Below, piece by piece: positions 34,331 to 42,782 of a stretch of DNA of 64,000 bases. Within the stretch, counting starts at the first letter, position 1; each line of letters starts with the position of its first letter. A model generated the notes under the pieces. The model did not search any database and was not told the origin of the DNA. It worked only from the letters and a program-made list of their open reading frames with translations. The stretch comes from Pseudomonadota bacterium. GTDB taxonomy: Bacteria > Pseudomonadota > Alphaproteobacteria > Rhizobiales > Hyphomicrobiaceae. Position numbers and translations under genes: made by a program. The stretch spans positions 1 to 64,000 of the forward strand of contig JAEYPL010000284.1 of the NCBI GenBank assembly GCA_023410905.1, written 5' to 3'.

Positions 34331-35050
34331 GTGAAGCTCAGCGATCAAATCCACGACCAACTTCTCGCGCTCATCGCGAACGGAGAGTTTGCGGAGAAAT
34401 CCAGATTGCCGACGGAAGTTGAGCTGGCGGCTCGCTTCGACGTATCGCGCACGATCGTCAGAGAGGCGCTGGCGCGCTTGAGGGACGACGGCGTCGTTCT
34501 TTCCCGTCAGGGCGCTGGTACTTTCGTGCGGCGTCGACCAGACCAGTCATGGAAACATTCGCCCCTCGGCAGCATCGCCGACATTCAGCGATGCTTCGAG
34601 TTTCGCATGGGCTTTGAGGCCGACATGGCCGCATGGGCCGCGCGCAGGGCCAATCGGGCGACCGTCAAGCGCATTGGCGCGTTGGTTGAAGCCTATGAGG
34701 ATGTTACCAAGGACGGGAAGCCCGGTCGTGATGCCGACTTCGATCTGCACTATGCCATCGCGGAAGCGACGGACAACCGCTTCTTCGTCTCGGTCATGAC
34801 CTCGTTGAGAGATCACATCGCGTTCGGGATGAATCTGGCACGCGACTTGTCGCGGGTGCACCCTGCTGCGCGACGAAAGGCGGCCATCGAGGAGCATCGG
34901 AAGGTTTTCGATGCCATCCGCGCGCGCGATCCCGATCGTGCGCATGAGGCGATGTGGCTTCATGTCGAAAAGGCTCGCTTACGCATCTTTGACGGAGAAC
35001 CGGACAACTCGCCGCCGCCGTTGAAAGCAAACAATCCAAGGACGCGCTAG
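34331..35050 (+). CDS. GntR-family regulator (FCD domain)
   Basis: Regulator of about 239 residues. The winged-helix N-terminus (about 5-72) reads KLSDQIHDQLLALI, then LPTEVELAARFDVSRTIVREALARL, then GVVLSRQGAGTFV. The C-terminal helical FCD ligand domain carries FDLHYAIAEATDNRFF and the metal-ligand-like His in EEHRKVFDAI. The GTG at 34331 is the best start because longer frames run through the operator at 34247. It is divergent from the sugar-type operon and 50 bases upstream of an aldo/keto reductase, which it may co-express with. Confidence 0.88.
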   Translation: MKLSDQIHDQLLALIANGEFAEKSRLPTEVELAARFDVSRTIVREALARLRDDGVVLSRQGAGTFVRRRPDQSWKHSPLGSIADIQRCFEFRMGFEADMAAWAARRANRATVKRIGALVEAYEDVTKDGKPGRDADFDLHYAIAEATDNRFFVSVMTSLRDHIAFGMNLARDLSRVHPAARRKAAIEEHRKVFDAIRARDPDRAHEAMWLHVEKARLRIFDGEPDNSPPPLKANNPRTR

Positions 35051-35097
35051 CGGTTTCCGGGAACAAAAGCAGCGACACATTCGGGAGGAGAGACACG

Positions 35098-36132
35098 ATG
35101 GCTATTGAGATGAGGCCACTTGGGCGAACCGGACTGGGCGTCACGACACTGGGCTTCGGCGGTGCGCCGTTGGGTGGATTCCGTTTCGATGTGAGTGAGC
35201 GGCAAGCCGTCGATACGCTCCTTGCCGCTTATGCGAAGGGCGTACGCTATTTCGATACCGCGCCGCTCTATGGCTTCGGCCGAAGCGAGCTCATTTACGG
35301 ACAGGCGCTACGCACGCTCGACCGCAACAGCGTCGTGCTTTCCACCAAGGTCGGCCGTTTGTTGTCGCCGAAGGCCGACGACGAAGAGGTGCCCGGCTGG
35401 CGTAAGGGTGGTCTCTCGTTCAAACCAACCTATGACTACAGCCGTGACGGTACATTGCGCTCGCTAGAGCAATCGCTGTTGCGGCTCGGCTTGAACCGCA
35501 TCGACATCGCACTCATTCACGATGTCGACGTGTGGACACATGGGACGCAAGAGGCCGCCGACCAGCGCTTCAAAGAGACGATGGCCGGCTGCTATCCGGC
35601 GCTCGCTGAGTTGCGTCGCGCGGGCGTCATCAAAGCCATCGGCGTCGGCCTCAACGAAAGTGCCATGTCGCTGCGTTTCGTGCGTGAGGCCGATCTCGAC
35701 TGCGTCATGCTGGCGGGGCGATATACCCTGCTCGAGCAAGGTGCGTTGGACGACCTGCTTCCCGTGTGTGAGCAAAAAGGCGTTTCGATCCTGACGGCCG
35801 GCCCCTTCAATTCGGGCATTCTGGCCACCGGCGCGGTGCCGGGTGCCGTATACAATTATCAGCCCGCACCTGCTCCGATCATGGATCGCGTGCGTCAGAT
35901 CGAAGACGTATGCCGGCGCCACGATGTCGATCTGGCAACCGCCGCTCTGCAATTTCCGCTCGCGCACCCGAGCGTGGTGTCAATGGTCGCCGGCGGCATT
36001 AGCCCCGACGAAGTGGAGCAGAATGCGGCTCGAATGTCGGCACGCATCCCTTCGGCTTTCTGGTCTGAATTGAAGCAGCAGGGCCTGATTGCCGCTTCCG
36101 CGCCGCTTCCGAGCGATACGACGTCCACATAA
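35098..36132 (+). CDS. aldo/keto reductase, aldose dehydrogenase-like
   Basis: NAD(P)-dependent aldo/keto reductase of 344 residues. The TIM-barrel pattern includes LGRTGLGVTTLGFGGAPLG, then YFDTAPLYGFGRSE with the catalytic Asp and Tyr, then LSTKVGR with the Lys, then LIHDVDVWTH. This arrangement matches the D-threo-aldose 1-dehydrogenase/pyridoxal dehydrogenase group (L-fucose or D-arabinose type). A strong GGGAGGAG ribosome site precedes the ATG. Its position beside the GntR gene and opposite a sugar importer suggests it oxidises or reduces the imported aldose. Confidence 0.9.
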   Translation: MAIEMRPLGRTGLGVTTLGFGGAPLGGFRFDVSERQAVDTLLAAYAKGVRYFDTAPLYGFGRSELIYGQALRTLDRNSVVLSTKVGRLLSPKADDEEVPGWRKGGLSFKPTYDYSRDGTLRSLEQSLLRLGLNRIDIALIHDVDVWTHGTQEAADQRFKETMAGCYPALAELRRAGVIKAIGVGLNESAMSLRFVREADLDCVMLAGRYTLLEQGALDDLLPVCEQKGVSILTAGPFNSGILATGAVPGAVYNYQPAPAPIMDRVRQIEDVCRRHDVDLATAALQFPLAHPSVVSMVAGGISPDEVEQNAARMSARIPSAFWSELKQQGLIAASAPLPSDTTST

Positions 36133-36311
36133 ACACTGGATGTCGTCAGAGCGCCGCCAATCCTACCGCCACGCAAGCCCCATCATTGCCGGTGCAATAC
36201 TCTTGCACTGGTGATGAATTCTCAGCGTTCGATGCGCCATCGACGAGGCACACCACTGAGACATGGCGCCAAACGCCATTGAGGCATGGGTCTCTTAAGT
36301 CTTTGATATAA

Positions 36312-36389
36312 TGGTCGGAGCGGCGAGATTCGAACTCGCGACCCCCAGTCCCCCAGACTGGTGCGCTAACCAGGCTGCGCTACGCTCCG
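36312..36389 (-). tRNA. tRNA-Pro(GGG)
   Basis: A cloverleaf folds on the minus strand: acceptor arms CGGAGCG and CGCTCCG, anticodon stem CCAGT/ACTGG enclosing the loop CTGGGGG (anticodon GGG), and the T-arm GCGAG-TTCGAAT-CTCGC. The CCA end is encoded (TGG at 36312-36314 on the plus strand). Length is 78 with CCA. No adjacent repeat or integrase suggests use as an attachment site. Confidence 0.95.
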
Positions 36390-36708
36390 ATCCGACCCCG
36401 CCAGTCCAGTTCTAGGACCATGCAAAGGCTCCGGCCGCTGGTTCCATGGCGAATGTCCCGCCCGGTCAGCCGGTGTCTGCCGCCGGTCCGTGGACCTGCA
36501 GCGATCGCCGACACGGGTACTCGACACGCCGCAACCCGTCAAGGAACTTGGGGCCGGCACGGCGGTTGCACCAGAATGAGCCCGCGCGATTTACCCCATA
36601 CGGATAAGCCACCGCGCCAGGCTGGCGGCGAGACGCCATCCAGGGTAAATCCACGGACGCCCAATTCACCGCCCACGCGGCTCATCCCCATTATGCGGAG
36701 GAAAAACC
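36390..36708. other. non-coding region between tRNA-Pro and the aldolase gene
   Basis: About 320 bases with no supportable gene. It should hold the aldolase promoter; the aldolase ribosome site GGAGG lies near 36697. The only structure seen is a split inverted repeat ATTTACCC (36589-36596) and GGGTAAAT (36643-36650). Confidence 0.5.
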
Positions 36709-37731
36709 ATGACGATGACGCTTGAACAGGTTGCAGAGGCCATGGTTGCCCCCGGGAAGGGCATTCTCGCCGCGGACGAAAGCACCGGGACCATCAAGCG
36801 CCGCTTCGACAGCATCAAGGTCGACAACACCGAGGACAACCGTCGCGACTATCGCGAGATGCTGTTCCGCTCGACGGATGCCATGAAGACCGCGATCTCG
36901 GGCGTCATCCTGTTCGACGAGACGATCCGCCAGAAGGCCAAGGACGGCACCCCGCTGACGAAGATCATCGCGGACACCGGCGCACTGCCCGGCATCAAGG
37001 TCGACGGCAGCACGAAGCCGCTCCAGTTCTGCCCCGGTGAGGTCGTCACAGAGGGGCTCGACGGGCTCCCGGGCCGCGTGAAAGAGTATGTCGGCCTCGG
37101 CGCGAAGTTCGCGAAGTGGCGCGCGGTGATCGATATCGGCCAGGGCATGCCGTCCTACACCTGCATCAAGGCGAATGCGCACCTGCTCGGCCGCTATGCT
37201 GCGATCTGCCTCGAGGGCGGCCTTGTGCCGATCGTCGAGCCGGAAGTGCTGATGGACGGCGCGCACGACATCGACCGCTGCGCCGAAGTCACCGAGTGGG
37301 TGCTCAAGGAAGTCTATCAGGAGCTCTACTACAATCGCGTGGTGCTCGAGCAGACGATCCTCAAGCCGAACATGGTCGTATCGGGCAAGAAGTGTGCGCG
37401 TCAGGCGAGCCGCGAGGAAGTGGCGGAGAAGACCATCAAGGTGCTGAAGCGCTGCGTGCCGACGGCCGTGCCGGGCATTGCTTTCCTCTCAGGTGGCCAG
37501 TCCGACGAGGATGCGACCGCGCATCTCCATTACATGAACGCCATGGGTGGCCTGCCCTGGAAGCTGTCGTACTCCTATGGCCGCGCGCTGCAGGCGGCCG
37601 CGCTGAAGGCCTGGAGCGGCAAGAGTGAGAACTTCGCAGCCGGTCAGCGCGCATTCAGCCACCGCGCCAAGATGAATGGCCTCGCCTCCCTCGGAAAGTG
37701 GAGCGAGCAGCAGGAGAAGGCGGTCGCCTAA
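36709..37731 (+). CDS. class I fructose-bisphosphate aldolase
   Basis: Schiff-base aldolase of 340 residues, cleaving fructose 1,6-bisphosphate to triose phosphates. It follows the animal/plant-like class I pattern: APGKGILAADESTGTIKRRF at the N-terminus, the Schiff-base Lys219 in ILKPNMVV, and FLSGGQSDEDATAHLHYMN. This is not the DhnA/FbaB type of class I aldolase. Ribosome site GGAGG six bases upstream of ATG ACG ATG; the second ATG is a possible start. Single gene. Confidence 0.95.
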   Translation: MTMTLEQVAEAMVAPGKGILAADESTGTIKRRFDSIKVDNTEDNRRDYREMLFRSTDAMKTAISGVILFDETIRQKAKDGTPLTKIIADTGALPGIKVDGSTKPLQFCPGEVVTEGLDGLPGRVKEYVGLGAKFAKWRAVIDIGQGMPSYTCIKANAHLLGRYAAICLEGGLVPIVEPEVLMDGAHDIDRCAEVTEWVLKEVYQELYYNRVVLEQTILKPNMVVSGKKCARQASREEVAEKTIKVLKRCVPTAVPGIAFLSGGQSDEDATAHLHYMNAMGGLPWKLSYSYGRALQAAALKAWSGKSENFAAGQRAFSHRAKMNGLASLGKWSEQQEKAVA

Positions 37732-37786
37732 GCTCACAATTCGGGTGCGCTAGTTTGGAGCGCGCCCTCGAGGGGAGCAGTTCGCG

Positions 37787-38245
37787 ATGCGGTGGAGGCT
37801 ATCGACCTGTGCCGCGTCGCTCGTGCTGCTCTTCTCTTTCTTCTCGGTGCGCGCGGCCCATGCCGACGACTTCCTCGCGCGCAATGCCATGAGCCGCGAC
37901 GACATCATTGCGGCTTTCGTCGATCAACAGCTCTCAGGCGTTTATCCGAGCGGCGCACCGTGGAGCGAGCTTGTCCGCTCCGATGGAACCAGCGACTACC
38001 GTGAAGGGGGAAACCAGCGCGAAGGGCGTTGGTGGATGCAGAACGATAACTTCTGCTTTCGCTATGGCCTGCCGCTGTCGGGCGGCTGCTTTCGCGTCGT
38101 GCGCATCGGAGCGAACTGCTACGAGCTTTACGCCGTGAACCCTGGGCAGGAAACGGTGCCAGGCCCTCAGACCGGCGCGAACTGGAATGGCCGCATGTGG
38201 CGGGACCACGCCGCGCCGACCTGCGATGAGCGGCCGACATCGTGA
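37787..38245 (+). CDS. small secreted protein of unknown function
   Basis: Protein of 152 residues. A Sec signal peptide is clear (MRWRLSTCAASLVLLFSFF then cleavage near AAHA-DD). The mature part has four Cys, in FCFRYG, GGCFRV, NCYELY and APTCDE, likely to form two disulfides in the periplasm, and several Trp (RWWMQND, NWNGRMW). I do not recognise a family with certainty; it recalls short exported DUF proteins of rhizobia. It stands alone downstream of the aldolase, with 55 bases between them, and may be co-transcribed. Confidence 0.7.
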   Translation: MRWRLSTCAASLVLLFSFFSVRAAHADDFLARNAMSRDDIIAAFVDQQLSGVYPSGAPWSELVRSDGTSDYREGGNQREGRWWMQNDNFCFRYGLPLSGGCFRVVRIGANCYELYAVNPGQETVPGPQTGANWNGRMWRDHAAPTCDERPTS

Positions 38246-38329
38246 GCTTGCGCGTCGCGATGGAATAGCATCGACGGCATAGCATCACGATTGCGGCGGA
38301 GGCCTCTTTCCCGCGGCCTGCGAACTAAG

Positions 38330-38698
38330 CTAGTGCGGCTGGAGAAACTTCGCGCGGTAGCGCCCATCGGCGCCGGCGATGAACAGCTCCTTCACCTGCG
38401 GATGGCGCAACGGCGTGCCGGTCGTGTCCGGGAGCAGGTTCTGCTCCGAGACATACGCCACGTACTCTGTATCCGCGTTCTCGGCGAGCAGGTGATAGAA
38501 GGGCTGCTCCTTCTTCGGGCGGATCTCCTCGGGGATCGACTCCCACCATTCCTCGGTCGAATTGAAGACCGGATCCACGTCGAAGATGATCCCCCGAAAC
38601 GGATAAATCCGATGACGCACGACTTGCCCGAGCTGGAACTTGGCCAGCTTCATGCCGCGGTTGGACTTCCGCGATTTGGGAGGATTTGGCGTACTCAT
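38330..38698 (-). CDS. hspQ: heat shock protein HspQ
   Basis: HspQ/YccV family protein, about 122 residues, known in E. coli as a hemimethylated-DNA-binding protein and Lon specificity factor. The core AKFQLGQVVRHRIYPFRGIIFDVDPVF is followed by PFYHLLAENADTEYVAYVSEQNLLPD, matching the family. A charged extension of about 15 residues precedes the core, so the exact start is uncertain: 38698, or the internal ATG at 38653. It is a single gene running toward the small secreted protein. Confidence 0.88.
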   Translation of the reverse strand: MSTPNPPKSRKSNRGMKLAKFQLGQVVRHRIYPFRGIIFDVDPVFNSTEEWWESIPEEIRPKKEQPFYHLLAENADTEYVAYVSEQNLLPDTTGTPLRHPQVKELFIAGADGRYRAKFLQPH

Positions 38699-38899
38699 GT
38701 CGCGAGGTATCGCCAATCCGCCTTCGATCTGTCAATGGCGCGCATCGTTACAAGATCTTAAGCAGGGGGCTCCAGCGCTAAAGGACTACCCCCCGCGCGG
38801 CTGGCATCCTAGATTGCGCCTCTCTGGTTCCACGGCGCGCGCCACCTCCCGGCACCGCCCATCCATAATCACGCGACAGGCGAGGAAGAGAGACGAGAT

Positions 38900-40558
38900 A
38901 TGCGTCACGGCGGCAAAATCCTGATCGATCAGCTTGAAACCCAGGGCGCGTCGGCGGCCTTCACAGTGCCGGGGGAGAGCTTTCTGGCCGCCCTCGACGG
39001 CTTGCACGACTCGAACCGTATCAAGACGGTGATCTGCCGCCAGGAAGGCGGCGCCGCCATGATGGCCGAGGCCTGGGGCAAGGTCACGGGCGAGCCTGGC
39101 ATCTGCTTCGTCACACGCGGTCCGGGCGCCGCCAACGCGATGAGCGGCCTGCACGTTGCCCAGCAGGATTCGACGCCGATGATCATGTTCCTCGGCCTGC
39201 CGGGTGAGAAGCATGAGGACCGCGAGGCCTTCCAGGAGATCGAGACCAAGCAGCTCTTCTCCTCGTTCGTGAAGTGGGCCGCCGTGATCCGCTCGACGGC
39301 ACGTATCCCCGAGTACGTCAGCCACGCCTATCACATGGCCATGAACGGCCGGCCCGGTCCTGTCGTCCTCGGCCTCCCCGAGGACATGCTCTCGAGCATC
39401 GGCGAAGCGCCGGATGCCAAGCCTGCACGCTTTGCACATCCCGCGCCGAGCGCAGGCAACATCGAGGAGCTGAAGGCAGCGCTCGCCAAGGCCAAGCGGC
39501 CGATGATGATCATCGGCGGCCCGCTCTGGAACCGCGACATCCAGAAGCGCGTCGAAGCGTTTGCCGAACGCTACGACATGCCGATCGCGGCGGCTTTCCG
39601 CTTCCAGGACTACATGGACAACCGGCACCCGAACTATGTCGGGCACGCCGGCATCGGCCTCGACGCCAAGCTGGCCAACGCGATCAAGACTGCGGACGTT
39701 CTGATCGTCGTCGGCGCCCGTCTCGGCGAGATGACGACGTCGACCTATACGCTCGTCGACATCCCCAATCCGAGCCAGTACCTGGTGCACGTTCACCCCT
39801 CGGGGAACGAACTCGGCTCGGTCTATCGCGCCGATCTGCCGATCAATGCGACCGCCGAGACGTTCGCAAACGTCCTCGACGGGCTCGACAAGCCTGCGTC
39901 GACACCGTGGAGCGGCCTGCGCAAGGAACTGCGGGCGACCTATGAGGAATCCCTGAAGCCGCTGGCGATGCCGGGTGCGGTGTCGTTTGCGGAGGTGGTA
40001 CGCACGGTCTCGGACATGATGCCGGAGAACGGCATCGTGACGAACGGCGCCGGGAACTACGCGGCGTTCGTGCATAAGTACACGCAGTACAAGGGCTATA
40101 AGAGCCAGCTCGCGCCGACGTCGGGTTCCATGGGTTACGGGCTGCCGGCGGCGATCGCCGCCAAGCTCGCGGATCCGACACGCACCGTCGTCAACTATGC
40201 TGGCGACGGCTGCTTCATGATGACGGGCCAGGAAATCGCGACAGCCGTGCAGTACGGCCTCAACGTCATCACGATCATCGCCAACAACGGCATGTACGGC
40301 ACGATCCGCATGCACCAGGAGAAGCACTACCCCAGCCGCGTGGTCGGCACCGAACTGGTCAATCCGGACTTTGCCGCTTATGCGCGCGCGTTCGGTGCTC
40401 ACGGCGAGACGGTCGAGCGGACCGAGGACTTCAAGGCCGCATTCGAGCGCTCGCTCAATGCAGGCAAGCCGGCGATCATCGAGTGCCGCGTCGATCCGGA
40501 GGCCCTGTCTCCGCGGCAGACCCTGAGCCAGGTACGCCAGTCTGGCGGCAAGAAGTAA
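38900..40558 (+). CDS. thiamine diphosphate-dependent enzyme, acetolactate-synthase-like
   Basis: ThDP enzyme of 552 residues with the three-domain POX/AHAS layout. The activating Glu is residue 49 in CRQEGGAAM, and the ThDP motif runs from GDGCFMMTGQE to IANNGMYG in the last third. The middle domain (about 190-320) is the usual FAD/structural domain. No regulatory subunit follows, so it is probably not the biosynthetic acetolactate synthase. It may be a carboligase or decarboxylase of another substrate. Single gene; a hairpin follows the stop. Confidence 0.88.
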   Translation: MRHGGKILIDQLETQGASAAFTVPGESFLAALDGLHDSNRIKTVICRQEGGAAMMAEAWGKVTGEPGICFVTRGPGAANAMSGLHVAQQDSTPMIMFLGLPGEKHEDREAFQEIETKQLFSSFVKWAAVIRSTARIPEYVSHAYHMAMNGRPGPVVLGLPEDMLSSIGEAPDAKPARFAHPAPSAGNIEELKAALAKAKRPMMIIGGPLWNRDIQKRVEAFAERYDMPIAAAFRFQDYMDNRHPNYVGHAGIGLDAKLANAIKTADVLIVVGARLGEMTTSTYTLVDIPNPSQYLVHVHPSGNELGSVYRADLPINATAETFANVLDGLDKPASTPWSGLRKELRATYEESLKPLAMPGAVSFAEVVRTVSDMMPENGIVTNGAGNYAAFVHKYTQYKGYKSQLAPTSGSMGYGLPAAIAAKLADPTRTVVNYAGDGCFMMTGQEIATAVQYGLNVITIIANNGMYGTIRMHQEKHYPSRVVGTELVNPDFAAYARAFGAHGETVERTEDFKAAFERSLNAGKPAIIECRVDPEALSPRQTLSQVRQSGGKK

Positions 40559-40581
40559 ACTCAGCCAAACACGCCAATCGC

Positions 40582-40613
40582 ACGGCCGCCGCGGGCTCGT
40601 TCCCGGCGGCCGT
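40582..40613 (+). terminator. hairpin downstream of the ThDP enzyme gene
   Basis: Perfect ten-base stem ACGGCCGCCG / CGGCGGCCGT with a 12-base loop, starting 24 bases after the stop. No T-run follows, so its strength as a terminator is uncertain. Confidence 0.45.
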
Positions 40614-40771
40614 TGCCGTTCTGGAGGGCGATGAAGCAAGTCGGAAGTCGTAAATAATAACTTAATTTAATATTCGCGCCGTTTACCAACCGTATTACTA
40701 ACAATCGACTAAGCACGGAAAATGTATTACTGATTTTATACCACGAAACAAGACACAGCGGGGCGCAAGTC

Positions 40772-40948
40772 ATGGATCATCGCGCAAATCTTGAAGCCGT
40801 CGGCCGCCTCGGGCGCGCTGCACGGATCAGCGCCGTGATCTGCCTGCTCGTTGCCTGCGCCCTGCTGGTGAGCTCGCTGATGTCTGCAAACCGGGTAGTT
40901 GCCGACATCCAATCCCCTCTCGACAATCGCAGCCTTCGGCTCTTCTGA
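40772..40948 (+). CDS. possible 58-residue single-span membrane protein
   Basis: Short frame from ATG 40772 to TGA 40946-40948. It encodes a polar N-terminus (MDHRANLEAVGRLGRAAR), one strongly hydrophobic helix (ISAVICLLVACALLVSSLM) and a polar tail. It lies after an unusually AT-rich 120-base stretch that suits a promoter and before a strong terminator, so the locus is transcribed as a short unit. No convincing Shine-Dalgarno sequence is seen, and no family is recognised. It could instead be part of a small RNA. Confidence 0.5.
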   Translation: MDHRANLEAVGRLGRAARISAVICLLVACALLVSSLMSANRVVADIQSPLDNRSLRLF

Positions 40949-40987
40949 CTCCCCGCTTTCTCACTCCACTCATCTCCTGCAACGACT

Positions 40988-41022
40988 AGCCCCCGCTTCA
41001 ACGCGAAGCGGGGGCTTTTTTT
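40988..41022 (+). terminator. strong rho-independent terminator
   Basis: Stem AGCCCCCGCTT / AAGCGGGGGCT (11 base pairs) with a short loop, followed by a run of seven T. It ends the small transcription unit at 40772-40948 and lies just before the convergent tctB stop. Confidence 0.85.
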
Positions 41023-41053
41023 ATTCCAGGAGGTAAGGTGAGGTGCGTCGGCG

Positions 41054-41572
41054 TCAGTAGCCGAGCATGGCCTCGATCGGCCCCTTCGGAAGGGGCACGA
41101 GAAACCACTTCTCGAACATGAAGAAGAAGAAGATCGGCACGCCCAGAGCGACGCAGACGGACCGGAGCACGCTCTCTCCGCCGACGAAGATCATGAACAG
41201 CAGCAGGAAGGCAGCCGAGGCTGCATAGAAGCCGACGAACTGCACCGCAGCCACGTAACCTATGGCCGGGATGAGCACCGTCAGAACGCGAACGAACGAC
41301 GTGCGCGAGACGAACGACTCGCTCAGGCCCTCGCCCTTGGCCATGACCGCCTTCAGCAAAATGGAGATGCTTGCCGCGCCTAGAATGACGGCAATGTAGA
41401 ATGGAAAATACCCAGCGCGCGGGCCCTCGCCTTCGGCCCAGCCAATACCGAGCCGCACGCTGTCGGAGATGATGATCGCGCTGACGGCGAGCAGCGCCAG
41501 CGCCACCGTGATTTCCATCGTCCGGTTCGAGACCAGCGACCGCTCGTCCGAGGCATCACCCTGCTCGTGCAT
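41054..41572 (-). CDS. tripartite tricarboxylate-type transporter, small membrane subunit (TctB family)
   Basis: Small membrane subunit of 172 residues with four hydrophobic helices, the layout of TctB proteins. Family features include an N-terminal helix LALLAVSAIIISDSVRLGIG and GPRAGYFPFYIAVILGAASI near residue 55. It is the last gene of the leftward order TctA, TctC, TctB, opposite an oxalate-degradation operon. It would form the membrane channel with TctA, energised by an ion gradient. Substrate is probably oxalate or a related dicarboxylate (inference). Confidence 0.88.
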   Translation of the reverse strand: MHEQGDASDERSLVSNRTMEITVALALLAVSAIIISDSVRLGIGWAEGEGPRAGYFPFYIAVILGAASISILLKAVMAKGEGLSESFVSRTSFVRVLTVLIPAIGYVAAVQFVGFYAASAAFLLLFMIFVGGESVLRSVCVALGVPIFFFFMFEKWFLVPLPKGPIEAMLGY

Positions 41573-41639
41573 TCCGCTCTCCTTCGCTGGTCAGTGCCCT
41601 CGCGGCGAACCCTCGCCGCGAGGATAATCGCCTTAGTGC

Positions 41640-42668
41640 CTACTTCCCGGCCGCGAGGAAGCCCGCGTCCTTCATGAGCCCGTGATGGCGCTTTTCCGCC
41701 GCCTCGACCCACTTCGCGTACTCATCGCCGGCCATGAACGTATTGTTGAAGGCCCCCTTCTCCATGAACTCCTTCCAGTCGGGCGTCTCGCGCACCTTCT
41801 TGAAGAGATCGACGTAGAAAGCGACCTGCTCCTTGGTCACGCCCGCTGGCATGAAGATGCCGCGCAGCATCTGATAGTCGACGTCCACGCCCGACTCCTT
41901 GCAGGTCGGAATATCGGACCAAGCCATCGTGTCCGTCACCTTGGCGGTGTAGGTGCTGCGCTTGTCGTCGAAGATGCAGAGCGGCCGCAGACCGCCTGCA
42001 CGCCACTGCGCGACAGCCTCGATGGGATTGTTGACGGTCGAGTCCACATGCTTGCCGACGAGCTGCACGGCAACGGCACCGCCGCCCGCGAACGGCACGT
42101 ACGTGAACTTCTTGCCGCCCGTCACGCTTTCGAGCGCGACCGTGATGATCTGGTCTTCCTGCTTCGAGCCGGTACCGCCCATCTTGAACTTCTTGTCATC
42201 GCCGGCCTTCACGGCCTCGATGTAATCCTTGGCAGTCTTGTAGGGCGTATCGCTGTTGACCCAGAGAATGAACTGGTCGAGCGCCAGCATCGATACGGGC
42301 GTCAGATCCTTCCAGTTGAACGGCACGCCTGTCGCCAGCGGCGTCGTAAACAGGTTCGAGAGCGTGATGATGATCTGGTGCGCTTCACCCTTGCTCTTCT
42401 TGACCTCGAGGAAGCCTTCCGCTCCCGCGCCGCCCGCTTTGTTGACGACGACGATGGGCTGCTTCATGAGGTTGTGCTTGCCGACGACGCCCTGAATGAA
42501 GCGCGCCATCTGGTCGGCGCCACCGCCGGTGCCTGCCGGAATGATGAACGTTACCTGCTTGGTCGGCTCCCATGCGTGAGCCGGAAGAGCGGCGCCCGCG
42601 AGCAGCGTCGCGCTCGACAGGATGGCTCCTGCAATGCGGCGCCCCAGCTTCGTGCGTCGAAAGTCCAT
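41640..42668 (-). CDS. tripartite tricarboxylate-type transporter binding protein (TctC/Bug family)
   Basis: Periplasmic receptor of 342 residues. The signal peptide has a basic start (RRTKLGRRIAG) and a hydrophobic core ending at PAHA-WEP. The mature start PTKQVTFIIPAGTGGGADQMARFI is the Bug family ligand-contact region. The ATG at 42668 lies eight bases after AAGGAGG; a second ATG two codons upstream is closer and less likely. It delivers the substrate to TctAB encoded on both sides. Pairing with oxc and frc suggests a small dicarboxylate ligand. Confidence 0.9.
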   Translation of the reverse strand: MDFRRTKLGRRIAGAILSSATLLAGAALPAHAWEPTKQVTFIIPAGTGGGADQMARFIQGVVGKHNLMKQPIVVVNKAGGAGAEGFLEVKKSKGEAHQIIITLSNLFTTPLATGVPFNWKDLTPVSMLALDQFILWVNSDTPYKTAKDYIEAVKAGDDKKFKMGGTGSKQEDQIITVALESVTGGKKFTYVPFAGGGAVAVQLVGKHVDSTVNNPIEAVAQWRAGGLRPLCIFDDKRSTYTAKVTDTMAWSDIPTCKESGVDVDYQMLRGIFMPAGVTKEQVAFYVDLFKKVRETPDWKEFMEKGAFNNTFMAGDEYAKWVEAAEKRHHGLMKDAGFLAAGK

Positions 42669-42782
42669 TGCCATTTCCTCCTTGCTACCCGCCTCCATTT
42701 TCGAGGCTTTATTGCCGCCTTCAGTTTCAAAGGCGGAATGCGCAATTCCAACCGTCGCTAGTCGAGGCCGGCTCGATGCTCC

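Noticed and set aside
36312..36389. tRNA-Pro as an integration site of a mobile element
   Set aside because: No direct repeat of the tRNA end, integrase or foreign-looking block was found on either side.
38786..40639. 617-residue minus-strand frame opposite the ThDP enzyme gene
   Set aside because: Arg/Asp/Val-rich antisense shadow of a well-supported gene with all ThDP motifs.
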